64,000 bases of DNA from a virus, in IMG/VR virus record IMGVR_UViG_3300025669_002088, positions 1 through 64,000 of that record. One strand, 5' to 3'. Shown in pieces: positions 49,784-56,739 of the stretch; position 1 is the first letter of the stretch; every line of letters begins with the position of its first letter. Made by a program: the position numbers and the translations under genes. The notes under the pieces are model-generated. The model saw only the letters and a program-made list of their open reading frames with translations, did not search any database and was not told where the DNA came from.

Positions 49784-49809
49784 CTACTCTGGACGCCCGC
49801 CAGATGATC
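49784..49809 (-). promoter_or_regulatory. Element-specific promoter motif (divergent pair, minus)
   Basis: Minus strand: GATCATC - 12 nt - AGAGTAG, 20 nt upstream of the 151-aa gene and back to back with the plus-strand copy. Confidence 0.75.
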
Positions 49810-49824
49810 CCTGTAACATTGCGG

Positions 49825-49850
49825 GATCATCTCGCCGGGTGGCGGAGTAG
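49825..49850 (+). promoter_or_regulatory. Element-specific promoter motif (divergent pair, plus) with leader hairpin
   Basis: Plus strand: GATCATC - 12 nt - GGAGTAG. The leader contains GGGGGCAAATGACCCC (about 49862-49877). Drives 49894 onwards. The two GATCATC boxes of the pair are 15 nt apart. Confidence 0.8.
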
Positions 49851-49893
49851 TCAGTGTGAACGGGGGCAAATGACCCCACTACAGGAGGGCACG

Positions 49894-50271
49894 ATGGATA
49901 AACCGCAAGTGAATCAGATCGTGGAGAAAGCGAAGGAAGCGATGAGCGAACTGGCGGCAGCCCTTGGGATACAGATCATCTATCGGGGCGGACGGTACGG
50001 TGAGGACACGCTTACCGTGAAGTTCGAGTTCCAGGAGATGACGGCCCACGCTGATGGTGCCTCCGATGCCGTTCCCGCTGCCTTCGCCCGCACGGCTCAG
50101 ATGTTGGGTGTCCCCACCGACAGTTTCGGCAAAACCTTCAAACAGGGGCAACGCACCTACACGGTGGTGGGCCTGAGCACCCGACGCCCCAAGTTCCCCG
50201 TGTCCGCCACCCGTGACGATGGCAAACAGTTCAAGTTCCCGATGCATGTGTTGAACCGGGTGGCAGTATGA
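49894..50271 (+). CDS. Phage conserved hypothetical protein, 125 aa
   Basis: The ATG at 49894 follows ACAGGAGGGCACG; an in-frame ATG in the leader is an alternative. The pattern MDKPQVNQIVEKAKEAMSEL, IIYRGGRYGEDTLTVKFEF, AARTAQMLGVP-like and GQRTYTVVGLSTRRPKFPV recalls a family of uncharacterised phage proteins. It overlaps the DUF2924 gene by ATGA and belongs to the same operon. Confidence 0.7.
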   Translation: MDKPQVNQIVEKAKEAMSELAAALGIQIIYRGGRYGEDTLTVKFEFQEMTAHADGASDAVPAAFARTAQMLGVPTDSFGKTFKQGQRTYTVVGLSTRRPKFPVSATRDDGKQFKFPMHVLNRVAV

Positions 50272-50939
50272 AGGCCCGTGACCCCAGGCTCCCAGCGGCT
50301 GGTGTCTTCCTCACCAGGGATTTCAAGGGGGCCAACGTCCTGGTTCAGGTGCTGGAGGACCACTTCATTTATGACGGGTCGTCTTATGGCTCCCTCTCCA
50401 AGGTCGCCTCCGTCATTACAGGGAAGGCATCGATCAACGGCTACGCCTTCTTCGGGCTGACGGACACGCAACAGCGAGAACCCAAGCGGAAAACCGCAGC
50501 GGACAGGCCGGTGCTGGACTACCCCAAAGGTTTGGACTTCAACGTGAAGGACCGAGTACATCTGACAACACTATATGGCAAAGTCCACGGGATCGTCAGT
50601 TGGTACACCACGGGGCGGGGTTACAACATCCTGACGTGCAAAGGCGATCGCAACAGCGATGTCGACAACCTCGAACTGGTCAAGGGTGATCGTTCCGAGC
50701 ACGAGATCCTGGAGAACATCACCGAGTGCTACGATGGCCTGTCCGGGGAACGCCTCACCTGTGATGGTGAAGCGTCCGCTGCTCACATACGCACCCAAAA
50801 GTGCAGCCTCAACCGGATGCTGATCTACCTGTTTGGAGAACTCGGGCGGAAGGTCACCGAAGACGAGGCATACGAGTGGGCATCGGTCCACTCCAAGGTG
50901 AACGCAGCGGTAGACGCAGCGATGGACGCACCCCGGTGA
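50268..50939 (+). CDS. DUF2924-like protein, 223 aa
   Basis: DPRLPAAGVFLTRDFKGANV, VLEDHFIYDGSSYGSLSKVAS and ITGKASINGYAFFGL are the DUF2924 core pattern (small beta-rich domain found in phages and proteobacteria). The second half, about 100-223, is specific, with a C-terminal helical segment. Function of the family is unknown. Start overlaps the preceding stop. Confidence 0.75.
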   Translation: MKARDPRLPAAGVFLTRDFKGANVLVQVLEDHFIYDGSSYGSLSKVASVITGKASINGYAFFGLTDTQQREPKRKTAADRPVLDYPKGLDFNVKDRVHLTTLYGKVHGIVSWYTTGRGYNILTCKGDRNSDVDNLELVKGDRSEHEILENITECYDGLSGERLTCDGEASAAHIRTQKCSLNRMLIYLFGELGRKVTEDEAYEWASVHSKVNAAVDAAMDAPR

Positions 50940-51124
50940 TGAAAACCGTCTCCCTGAACTTCAACGTGCCTGAGGGCATCGAGACCACGTCCGAGAACCT
51001 CGCTGCGATGAGGCAGCTTCTCCTTTCCGCTTTGGCGGAAACCCGTGACAATCAGGTGGAGGATTTCCCACAGCTTCGGAAACAACACCCGGAGTTGATA
51101 GACGCCCTCCTGACGGAGTGTTGA
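50939..51124 (+). CDS. Small acidic protein, 61 aa
   Basis: The ATG overlaps the preceding TGA. Sequence MKTVSLNFNVPEGIETTSEN then LAAMRQLLLSALAETRD. It resembles the next gene product (VxFxxP...MxQLLLxxL), suggesting a tandem duplication. No family recognised. Confidence 0.6.
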   Translation: MKTVSLNFNVPEGIETTSENLAAMRQLLLSALAETRDNQVEDFPQLRKQHPELIDALLTEC

Positions 51125-51125
51125 C

Positions 51126-51296
51126 GTGAGGGCCGTTTTCATCTCCTTCGAGACTCCCGGTGACGTGGACATCCTCCCGGACGACCCAGCCAAGATGAAA
51201 CAGCTTCTCCTGGAGGGCCTCATCGACTACAACGTTGGGGTGGCTTTGACTCAGGATGAGCTGCGGTGTGTAAACCTTTTGCTGACGGAGAATTAA
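51126..51296 (+). CDS. Small acidic protein with GTG start, 56 aa, paralogue of the previous gene
   Basis: GTG at 51126, one base after the previous stop. Reads MRAVFISFETPGDVDILPDD, then AKMKQLLLEGLIDY, and ends NLLLTEN at a TAA (51294-51296). Shares spacing and the QLLL helix with the 61-aa protein upstream. Continuous operon spacing supports expression. Confidence 0.6.
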   Translation: MRAVFISFETPGDVDILPDDPAKMKQLLLEGLIDYNVGVALTQDELRCVNLLLTEN

Positions 51297-51297
51297 C

Positions 51298-51678
51298 ATG
51301 GGTATGTCTACAGACGGCCACATCTGTTTCGGGATATTGTTCCCCGAGGACCATCCCTTCCCCTGGGAAAATGACGAGGAAGAGGAGTGGTGGGAGGAGC
51401 ACGGTCCGGGCGGGCCTCTGCCCGTGGAGTTCGTTAACGTGTGCAGTGCTGAGTACCCCCACTACGTCATTGCCGTTCCTTCCACACCTTCCACAAGTCT
51501 GATTGCGAACCGGGGATACCCCCAGGCATTCGACCCCTCAGCCTTGACGGTGACCCAGGAAGAAACCGAGGTGCTCATCCGTTTTTGCCAGGACCATTGC
51601 CTCAGCGAGATGGACCTGGTGTTTGACAAGCCGGTCGACCTGACCCCGAAATGGTATCTCGGCAGCTACTTGGGCTGA
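51298..51678 (+). CDS. Phage-type acidic hypothetical protein, 126 aa
   Basis: Begins MGMSTDGHICFGILFPED, a start seen in many phage proteins (MGxSTDGxxxYG). Very acidic and Trp-rich segment ENDEEEEWWEEHG follows. Starts 1 nt after the previous stop. Function unknown. Confidence 0.65.
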   Translation: MGMSTDGHICFGILFPEDHPFPWENDEEEEWWEEHGPGGPLPVEFVNVCSAEYPHYVIAVPSTPSTSLIANRGYPQAFDPSALTVTQEETEVLIRFCQDHCLSEMDLVFDKPVDLTPKWYLGSYLG

Positions 51679-51795
51679 TCGATGCTTCCTTGGATCCAAA
51701 CGGGGTAGTCCAAAGTGGACAGCCCGGTATTTCAAACTCCAGGAACAGATCGAAACGTTGGAGTGGGAAGTCCTCCACAAAGAAAAGGAGCCGTC

Positions 51796-52020
51796 ATGTT
51801 CGCAATCCTGATCAAAGGCAAATGGTGGAAGGTGCCCCCACGGGAGGGACACGCCACGCCCGTCACGCTGATGGATGTTCCCTGGTCAATCTCCCTGGCG
51901 CACGGTGCCGACATCATCTATGACATGGATACGGGGACGTGCCTCAAAGGATGGCCCCACCCCGACCTCGGGTGCATCCCCGTCATGCAGGGCTTCACAC
52001 CGGAGACAGGTCCTCGTTAG
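51796..52020 (+). CDS. Hypothetical protein, 74 aa
   Basis: The ATG at 51796 follows AAAAGGAGCCGTC. It is a compact protein (MFAILIKGKWWKVPPREG). The 117-nt gap before it contains a frame encoding ARYFKLQEQIETLEWEVLHK but with no good start, so it is left unannotated. Confidence 0.6.
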   Translation: MFAILIKGKWWKVPPREGHATPVTLMDVPWSISLAHGADIIYDMDTGTCLKGWPHPDLGCIPVMQGFTPETGPR

Positions 52021-52051
52021 CCCACCCGAGTCTCTTCTCGTTAGGCTGGCT

Positions 52052-52089
52052 ATAAGGCCACCTCATTGTAGAAATGGAGGTGGCCTTAT
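52052..52089 (+). promoter_or_regulatory. Hairpin covering the ribosome-binding site and start codon of the next gene
   Basis: ATAAGGCCACCTC (52052-52064) pairs perfectly over 13 bp with GAGGTGGCCTTAT (52077-52089). The second arm contains the GGAGG ribosome site and the first two bases of the ATG. Translation should be off unless the hairpin is opened. This suggests autoregulation or a leader-controlled switch. Confidence 0.7.
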
Positions 52090-52408
52090 GAGCCTACGCA
52101 AAGAGATCCTGAAACTCGCCAAAGCGAACCCCGATGGCATCCGTGCCCATCTCGTTCCTATCCTGAAGGAAGCCGTCGCAGACAAGATCTGGAAGATGAT
52201 CGGGGATCTGAAGAAGACCCCTGACGGTTCCATGACCCTGCGGGTTGGGATGCGAAGCGGCGGGAACGCCTCCACGCTCTGGCGCAAATTCCAGATGGCC
52301 AACCAGCAGCGCAAGCTCCAGGTGACCTTCGATGACACGGCACTGATCCTGACGCTCAACAGCGGCAGGGGTCCGGCACCGACGATGGATGAAGAGCCTC
52401 AGTTCTAG
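52088..52408 (+). CDS. Hypothetical protein with occluded start, 106 aa
   Basis: Basic helical N-terminus (MSLRKEILKLAKANPDGIRA and HLVPILKEAVADKIWKMIG) then TLRVGMRSGGNASTLWRKFQ. The pattern resembles small phage proteins. The start lies in a 13-bp hairpin. Its 3' end overlaps the stop of the opposite-strand gene. Confidence 0.65.
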   Translation: MSLRKEILKLAKANPDGIRAHLVPILKEAVADKIWKMIGDLKKTPDGSMTLRVGMRSGGNASTLWRKFQMANQQRKLQVTFDDTALILTLNSGRGPAPTMDEEPQF

Positions 52409-52698
52409 GCACTGTCCTCTTCGTCGTCGTTGTCCGTCTCCGTTTCCCACAGATTTCCCACAGGGAAGCTGAAAGTATCATGGTCATAGTCCGAGCACAT
52501 GGCGAGGCGCATCAGGCAGTGGACGTGAACCTCGCCATCCTCGAAGGTGATGTGATCGACCTCGGGACGGTAAACCGCTCCCTTCCTGAATTCCCGGTCG
52601 TTGTCCCACCGTGCCCAGAAACGCTTTTCGGCCAGGACCTGAAGCGATGCCGATGCCTCCAGCATCGCTTCGACCTGGGCCTTCGTGTACCCGCTCAC
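52405..52698 (-). CDS. Hypothetical protein, 97 aa, paralogue of the upstream gene
   Basis: GTG at 52696-52698 overlaps the preceding TGA. Begins SGYTKAQVEAMLEASASLQV. Shares the layout YTxxQxxAMxE...FWxRxxxDxxFR...DHDTFSFPVGNLW with the 52695-53192 product, so the two arose by duplication. Acidic tail. Function unknown. Confidence 0.65.
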   Translation of the reverse strand: MSGYTKAQVEAMLEASASLQVLAEKRFWARWDNDREFRKGAVYRPEVDHITFEDGEVHVHCLMRLAMCSDYDHDTFSFPVGNLWETETDNDDEEDSA

Positions 52699-53192
52699 GG
52701 GGTGCTCCCGTCGAGCACGTCGGGGTGCTTCTTGGCAAGCTCCTGAAGCTGTTTGCGTTCGGCCTTCTCCCGTTCCTTCCGGCGACGTTCCTCCGCCGCT
52801 TCCAGTTCCTTTTTGCGACGCTCCTCGGCCTCCTTCTGCCGCCGAGCCATGTCCACCAAGACTTCCATCTGGTCCTGCCAGAGGTAGGACAGGGGGAACT
52901 CGAAGGTGTGGTTGTCGTAACCGCAGCAGCCACACCCGCAAGCCCTGGCCTCGCAGTAAATGAAGACCGTGTCCGCATAGAAGTTGATGTTGTTGATGGA
53001 GGGAGTATGGAGGAACTCTCTCCCTTCGTAGTCCTCCTCATCCTTCGCCGCATCATCCTCATCCCATTCGAGGCAGCGGAACCTGGGGTCGGCGTGATAC
53101 CGATCCCAGAAATAGTCCTGGGCCAGTTTGTTGAGCTTGTCCTGCCCTTCGACCATTGCCCGGATCTGTTCCTCGGTGTACTCAGCGTTCAT
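52695..53192 (-). CDS. Hypothetical protein with Cys cluster and C-terminal coiled coil, 165 aa
   Basis: The N-terminal domain (YTEEQIRAMVEGQDKLN, FWDRYHADPRFR) ends with CEARACGCGCCGYDNHTF, a possible zinc site. Then about 50 residues of Glu/Lys/Arg-rich coiled coil (EERRKKELEAAEERRRKERE). The paralogue downstream lacks both Cys cluster and coiled coil. Promoter at 53244-53269. Confidence 0.7.
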   Translation of the reverse strand: MNAEYTEEQIRAMVEGQDKLNKLAQDYFWDRYHADPRFRCLEWDEDDAAKDEEDYEGREFLHTPSINNINFYADTVFIYCEARACGCGCCGYDNHTFEFPLSYLWQDQMEVLVDMARRQKEAEERRKKELEAAEERRRKEREKAERKQLQELAKKHPDVLDGSTP

Positions 53193-53243
53193 GATGCCAC
53201 CGCCTTTAGGTTCCCCAGGGGATCCCCGTTGTCAACACACCAT

Positions 53244-53269
53244 CTACTCTGTCCGGCCCAGCGATGATC
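53244..53269 (-). promoter_or_regulatory. Element-specific promoter motif overlapped by a palindrome
   Basis: Minus strand: GATCATC - 12 nt - AGAGTAG. The -35-like box lies within an inverted repeat AGCGATGATC/GATCATCGCT (53260-53287, 10-bp arms, 8-nt loop), a possible operator. Confidence 0.75.
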
Positions 53270-53355
53270 CACCAATCGATCATCGCTGACTTTGGGAGAG
53301 ACGGTGAAAGGACAATACGGAGTAGAAGGAACGTGATTAGCGGCGGCTGGTAGGT

Positions 53356-53811
53356 CTATTTGCCGGGTGGTGTCTCGCCCGTGAGTAAGAAGTAGATCAG
53401 CGCCGCCAGTATCGTAAGCACTGCCGTGCCACCCCCCCCGATCAAACCATAACGCATGGCCGTCTTCTTCAGGGTACCCGTTGCTTCCTTCAGAGTCGCA
53501 ATGTCGGTCACTGCTGTGTCCGTCTTGATGCGAAGGTCCAACAGACCGATGTCCTCGATCCGTTGGTTAAATGAGGTCTCGGCCTTCTGGTATGCATCGG
53601 TGACGGCCTTCTGGACGGCACCAGGGATGTCGTCCACGGTCTTCTGTAGTCTCGTGACCTTATCGCAGAGAGACTTGTAGTCTCGGCTGGTGGTCCTGTC
53701 AGTCTCTATCTTCTCAACCGACTCCTTCAGGTGTTCTAGAGCTTGGGTCACTTGTCCTTGCCATTTCCAGAAGGTACGATCCGCATCAATGGGGGGTGTG
53801 CCAGTCATCAT
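53356..53811 (-). CDS. Coiled-coil protein with C-terminal membrane anchor, 151 aa
   Basis: A long coiled coil (about 25-105) is followed by KKTAMRYGLIGGGGTAVLTI and LAALIYFLL, a single C-terminal transmembrane segment. Length and topology resemble XhlA-like phage membrane proteins (holin-associated), without proof. It begins within 1 nt of the cupin gene's end. Confidence 0.65.
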   Translation of the reverse strand: MMTGTPPIDADRTFWKWQGQVTQALEHLKESVEKIETDRTTSRDYKSLCDKVTRLQKTVDDIPGAVQKAVTDAYQKAETSFNQRIEDIGLLDLRIKTDTAVTDIATLKEATGTLKKTAMRYGLIGGGGTAVLTILAALIYFLLTGETPPGK

Positions 53812-54336
53812 CTACTCCACGGGTATTAGCTTGAGTTTGACGCAGTCAACAGCGACAGAAGCAGAAGCAGCGCAACGACCAGATCGGTGTAGGAGACAGA
53901 ACCGTGGCTCTTTGGAACCCTTTTCCTCCTCTCGTAGCACAAAGTTTTGCTCGGGGGGTGCGAGAAGAACCCAACCAGAACAAGGGCCATCCTCAGGTTT
54001 ACAGAGCACCTCGTGGGGAGTGTTGGCACGGACAATGAGGCTGTCCCCAGGTCGGGACAACACAGTGGTCCCCTCCTCGGTTTTACAGATGAATTTCCCA
54101 CCCCTCAGAAGTCCAATGGTTTCGATTACGTCCTTGTGTACGTGCTTGGGGAAGGTGGTAGGCTCTACCCCCTTGTAGTCCCACAACAGAAGCATGACGT
54201 GTCCGTTGCAGAAAGCCGCTGAGATAGTCATCCCATGGAGGTTGAAGGACAATTCGTCCTCGGGCAACGCCGTATCCAATGCATCGGATAGCGTTCGCAA
54301 CTCCTGGAACAGCACCTCTCGTTCTAACTCGGCCAT
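53812..54336 (-). CDS. Cupin-domain protein, 174 aa
   Basis: FPKHVHKDVIETIGLLRGGK then RPGDSLIVRANTPHEVL are the two conserved cupin motifs with His, His, Glu and the second His. A small-molecule-binding or enzyme role is possible. The N-terminal helix precedes the barrel and the C-terminus has two Cys. Start MAELEREVLFQELR. Substrate unknown. Confidence 0.75.
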   Translation of the reverse strand: MAELEREVLFQELRTLSDALDTALPEDELSFNLHGMTISAAFCNGHVMLLLWDYKGVEPTTFPKHVHKDVIETIGLLRGGKFICKTEEGTTVLSRPGDSLIVRANTPHEVLCKPEDGPCSGWVLLAPPEQNFVLREEEKGSKEPRFCLLHRSGRCAASASVAVDCVKLKLIPVE

Positions 54337-54437
54337 GCCACACCCCAGTGCCTCCAGCAGTCTAAGCGTCGAGCGGCGTTTGAACCTCTACTGGAGGGGC
54401 ACTATTGAAGGGAAAACGGGGCCGGGTGTCCTTTTGG

Positions 54438-54463
54438 GATCATCTCCTCCGACCCCAGAGTAG
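54438..54463 (+). promoter_or_regulatory. Element-specific promoter motif plus leader hairpin
   Basis: Plus strand: GATCATC - 12 nt - AGAGTAG, then GAGGGGCAAATGACCCT (about 54471-54487), then the gene at 54501. Drives a four-gene operon to 56654. Confidence 0.8.
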
Positions 54464-54500
54464 TAGAGGTGAGGGGCAAATGACCCTGAAGGAGAACGAG

Positions 54501-55265
54501 ATGAAAACCAACGCCAACAGCAAACTGCTCGCCGTCATGCTCGAAAAGGCTCACGCTGGTTTCACCGGATTGCAGATCACAAAAAAGGGAACGGTCCGGG
54601 GCGGTCTCGTGTACGGAGATGAAAGGGTTTGGGTTACACTCATTACGGGGTTCCACTATGATCGCCTCGTGCAGCGCAGTCTGAATGTCCTCCCGGACGT
54701 GTGGGCCACGGACATGATCACCAAGGCCGCAGCCGAGGGCCACACAATCACGGTAGCGGACGTTGAGCAGGCACGGGGCGAGTTGATTGCCTCCTTCGAG
54801 AGGAGCCTCGCCGGGAACAACACCTCGGACAGCACCGCAACCAACAGTCACGTATTCGAACCGCTGGTGGTTGACGGGGAGACCGTCCGGGGGAGCAAGG
54901 TCTATCATTGCGTAAAGGGAACACGGGACAGGAATGGAGCCTACCGGATGTGCCACTGCCGGAACTGTACGGGAGAACCCCGTGCCGCCTTGCCGGGAAC
55001 CATTTATCTCCACGCTCTCAAGACACATTCCAAGGTGCTGGAACCTGCCCCAAATGGTCCAATCCCGGAGCCCAACAGCAAACCCAAAACCATCGCCAAG
55101 AACACCCTGCGGTCAATGCTCCCGGTCAGCCGCTACGTCAGCTATGTCCTGGAGCCGGGTACAGGCTTCATTCTCGCTGCAGGCGGGGTGGCGAAAATCA
55201 TGGCAGCGGAAAATGGCTTCATTGCAACCGACGAGGTTGTCCAGATCGTACAGCAGGTGATCTGA
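54501..55265 (+). CDS. Hypothetical protein, 254 aa, paralogue of 57319-58137
   Basis: The ATG at 54501 follows GAAGGAGAACGAG; an in-frame ATG in the leader is an alternative. Shared with the gene at 57319-58137: KKGxVRGGxxYGDxxVxVxxxTGFHYxxLVxRS and a C-terminal AKxxIRxxLPVxxYVxYxL. An insertion with CHCRNCTGEP may bind metal. The conserved middle (ALPGTIYLHALKTH) is also shared. Function unknown. Confidence 0.7.
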   Translation: MKTNANSKLLAVMLEKAHAGFTGLQITKKGTVRGGLVYGDERVWVTLITGFHYDRLVQRSLNVLPDVWATDMITKAAAEGHTITVADVEQARGELIASFERSLAGNNTSDSTATNSHVFEPLVVDGETVRGSKVYHCVKGTRDRNGAYRMCHCRNCTGEPRAALPGTIYLHALKTHSKVLEPAPNGPIPEPNSKPKTIAKNTLRSMLPVSRYVSYVLEPGTGFILAAGGVAKIMAAENGFIATDEVVQIVQQVI

Positions 55266-55450
55266 TGAAGGGCACTGACAAACACCAGTGTAAATGGTGC
55301 AAGCAAAGGAAAGCGGTCTCCTCTGTCCGAGGGCGAAACTTCCGGTGGCGGCAGGATCACCCTCTCTGTTTCCAGTGTTACCGTTCACTACAAGAACGTC
55401 TGAAGCAACAATTGATCGTAGCCCAAACCCAGGAACAGGTGGCTGTCTGA
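55265..55450 (+). CDS. Small zinc-finger-like protein, 61 aa
   Basis: The ATG overlaps the preceding stop (TGATG). CKWCKQRKAV and PLCFQCYRSL provide four Cys of a treble-clef-like finger, within a basic protein. May bind nucleic acid. Confidence 0.65.
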   Translation: MKGTDKHQCKWCKQRKAVSSVRGRNFRWRQDHPLCFQCYRSLQERLKQQLIVAQTQEQVAV

Positions 55451-56085
55451 TGGTTACATTCATCCAGATCGTCCTGAGCTGGTTTGTGGTCGGGGGGTTT
55501 GTCCAGATGCTGTTGTTCCTCGCAGGACTGGCTGGGAGTTACACCCGAGGACCCGAGTACGCCACCTGGGTGAACGAGCACCCCCACAGGCCCAAGGACA
55601 GACCGATGACCCCGAAGACCCTCTTCCTTCTCCTGGGGATGTGGCCGGTCTTCCTGTTCATCTTCCTCAGGGCATGTCAGGCACACCAGACCCCTGACGA
55701 GTGGGTGCTGCGGACAGCAGAGCGACAGGACCAACGACAACGAGACCAGATCGAAGCTGCTGTGGTCCGTATCCATTGGTGGAGTAATTTCACTACCAGG
55801 ATAGCCACCGAGGGCAACCCCTTGATCTACGTTCGGACGGTGTTTTACAAAGACGGTTCCGGGGCCACCACCCACATGGTTCTCGGAGGCCCTGACAGCG
55901 TGTACCTGCCCGTGAGGCTGTCAGACCAGGACCGACCGCTAGTTGCACCAATGAAACCTGTGCGGACGTTAGACGCAGCCAAGCGGCTGTGTGACGAGGA
56001 CATCAAATGGTTGACAGCATGCCTTCCTGGGAACGAGGTTTCGAGGAGTGTCCTGTCCCGTCAAAGCAAGGAGATCCCCATATGA
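55450..56085 (+). CDS. Membrane protein with two transmembrane segments, 211 aa
   Basis: Starts at the overlapping stop. Transmembrane helices at about 3-30 (FIQIVLSWFVVGGFVQMLLF) and 55-75 (TLFLLLGMWPVFLFIFL) are followed by a soluble C-terminal domain (VRIHWWSNFTTRIATEG, TVFYKDGSGATTHMVLG). No family recognised. Confidence 0.65.
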   Translation: MVTFIQIVLSWFVVGGFVQMLLFLAGLAGSYTRGPEYATWVNEHPHRPKDRPMTPKTLFLLLGMWPVFLFIFLRACQAHQTPDEWVLRTAERQDQRQRDQIEAAVVRIHWWSNFTTRIATEGNPLIYVRTVFYKDGSGATTHMVLGGPDSVYLPVRLSDQDRPLVAPMKPVRTLDAAKRLCDEDIKWLTACLPGNEVSRSVLSRQSKEIPI

Positions 56086-56654
56086 CCGCTTCCAACAGAT
56101 GCCCCCTGTGTGGCAACCCTCAGATCGGCTGTAACCTGGACTGTTCCCACTGTCGTGTGGTGGCCCGGAAGAACTACCGGGGCCGTCCAACGAAGATCAA
56201 CCTCTACCTGGATGACGTCCGGGGTTGTCCCTTTCCCGGCGACACGGAAGGTCCCTGGTACGAATCAAGACACATGAAGATCATCCCAGACGAACCAGGT
56301 GAGGGTATCGATTGGTTCGTCGTCCGCACCTACGCACGGTGCATCGAGATGCTCCAGCAGGAGGCCATCGGGACCCTGTCCCTGGACCACGACATCGCTG
56401 ACTACAGTCCCGAGAAGGGGCGTGAGGTGACGGGATATGATGTCCTGTGCTGGCTGGAAGAGCAACTCGATCGAGACATCAATTTCCCGATCCCGAACGA
56501 TATCAGGGTCCACTCCGCCAACCCGGTAGGACGGAAGCGCATGGCCTCTGTGATCGAGCGGCTGGCCCGGAAACGGGATCTGCTGGCACGGATGAACAGA
56601 CGACAGGAAGACACCCCCTCACCAAGTCGGTGGGGAAATGGGCTGAACAAGTGA
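56082..56654 (+). CDS. Cyclic-phosphate-processing receiver-like (cREC) protein with zinc ribbon
   Basis: Of 190 aa, CPLCGN and CSHCRV at the N-terminus form a zinc ribbon. Then INLYLDDVRGCPFP, RTYARCIEMLQQEAIGTLSL with DHDIAD, GYDVLCWLEE and IRVHSANPVGRKRM match the cREC family pattern (LDD-R..., LDHDL, GYD, HSANP-G-RM). That family is predicted to act on cyclic-phosphate ends. With RtcB and a HAD_SAK-like phosphatase in the same window, RNA-end repair is a coherent inference. Confidence 0.75.
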   Translation: MTASNRCPLCGNPQIGCNLDCSHCRVVARKNYRGRPTKINLYLDDVRGCPFPGDTEGPWYESRHMKIIPDEPGEGIDWFVVRTYARCIEMLQQEAIGTLSLDHDIADYSPEKGREVTGYDVLCWLEEQLDRDINFPIPNDIRVHSANPVGRKRMASVIERLARKRDLLARMNRRQEDTPSPSRWGNGLNK

Positions 56655-56672
56655 GCAAACGATAGGTACCGG

Positions 56673-56698
56673 GATCATCTGACCGACCTACAGAGTAG
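56673..56698 (+). promoter_or_regulatory. Element-specific promoter motif upstream of the macrodomain gene
   Basis: Plus strand: GATCATC - 12 nt - AGAGTAG. The leader has GAGGGCAAAGGACCCCC, the hairpin variant without ATG. Confidence 0.8.
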
Positions 56699-56739
56699 TC
56701 TAGGTGAGGGCAAAGGACCCCCGCAAGGAGACACGCAAA

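Noticed and set aside
53806-53825. GGAGTAG on the minus strand near 53812 as another promoter copy
   Set aside because: No GATCATC 12 nt upstream; the bases are the last codons and stop of the cupin gene.
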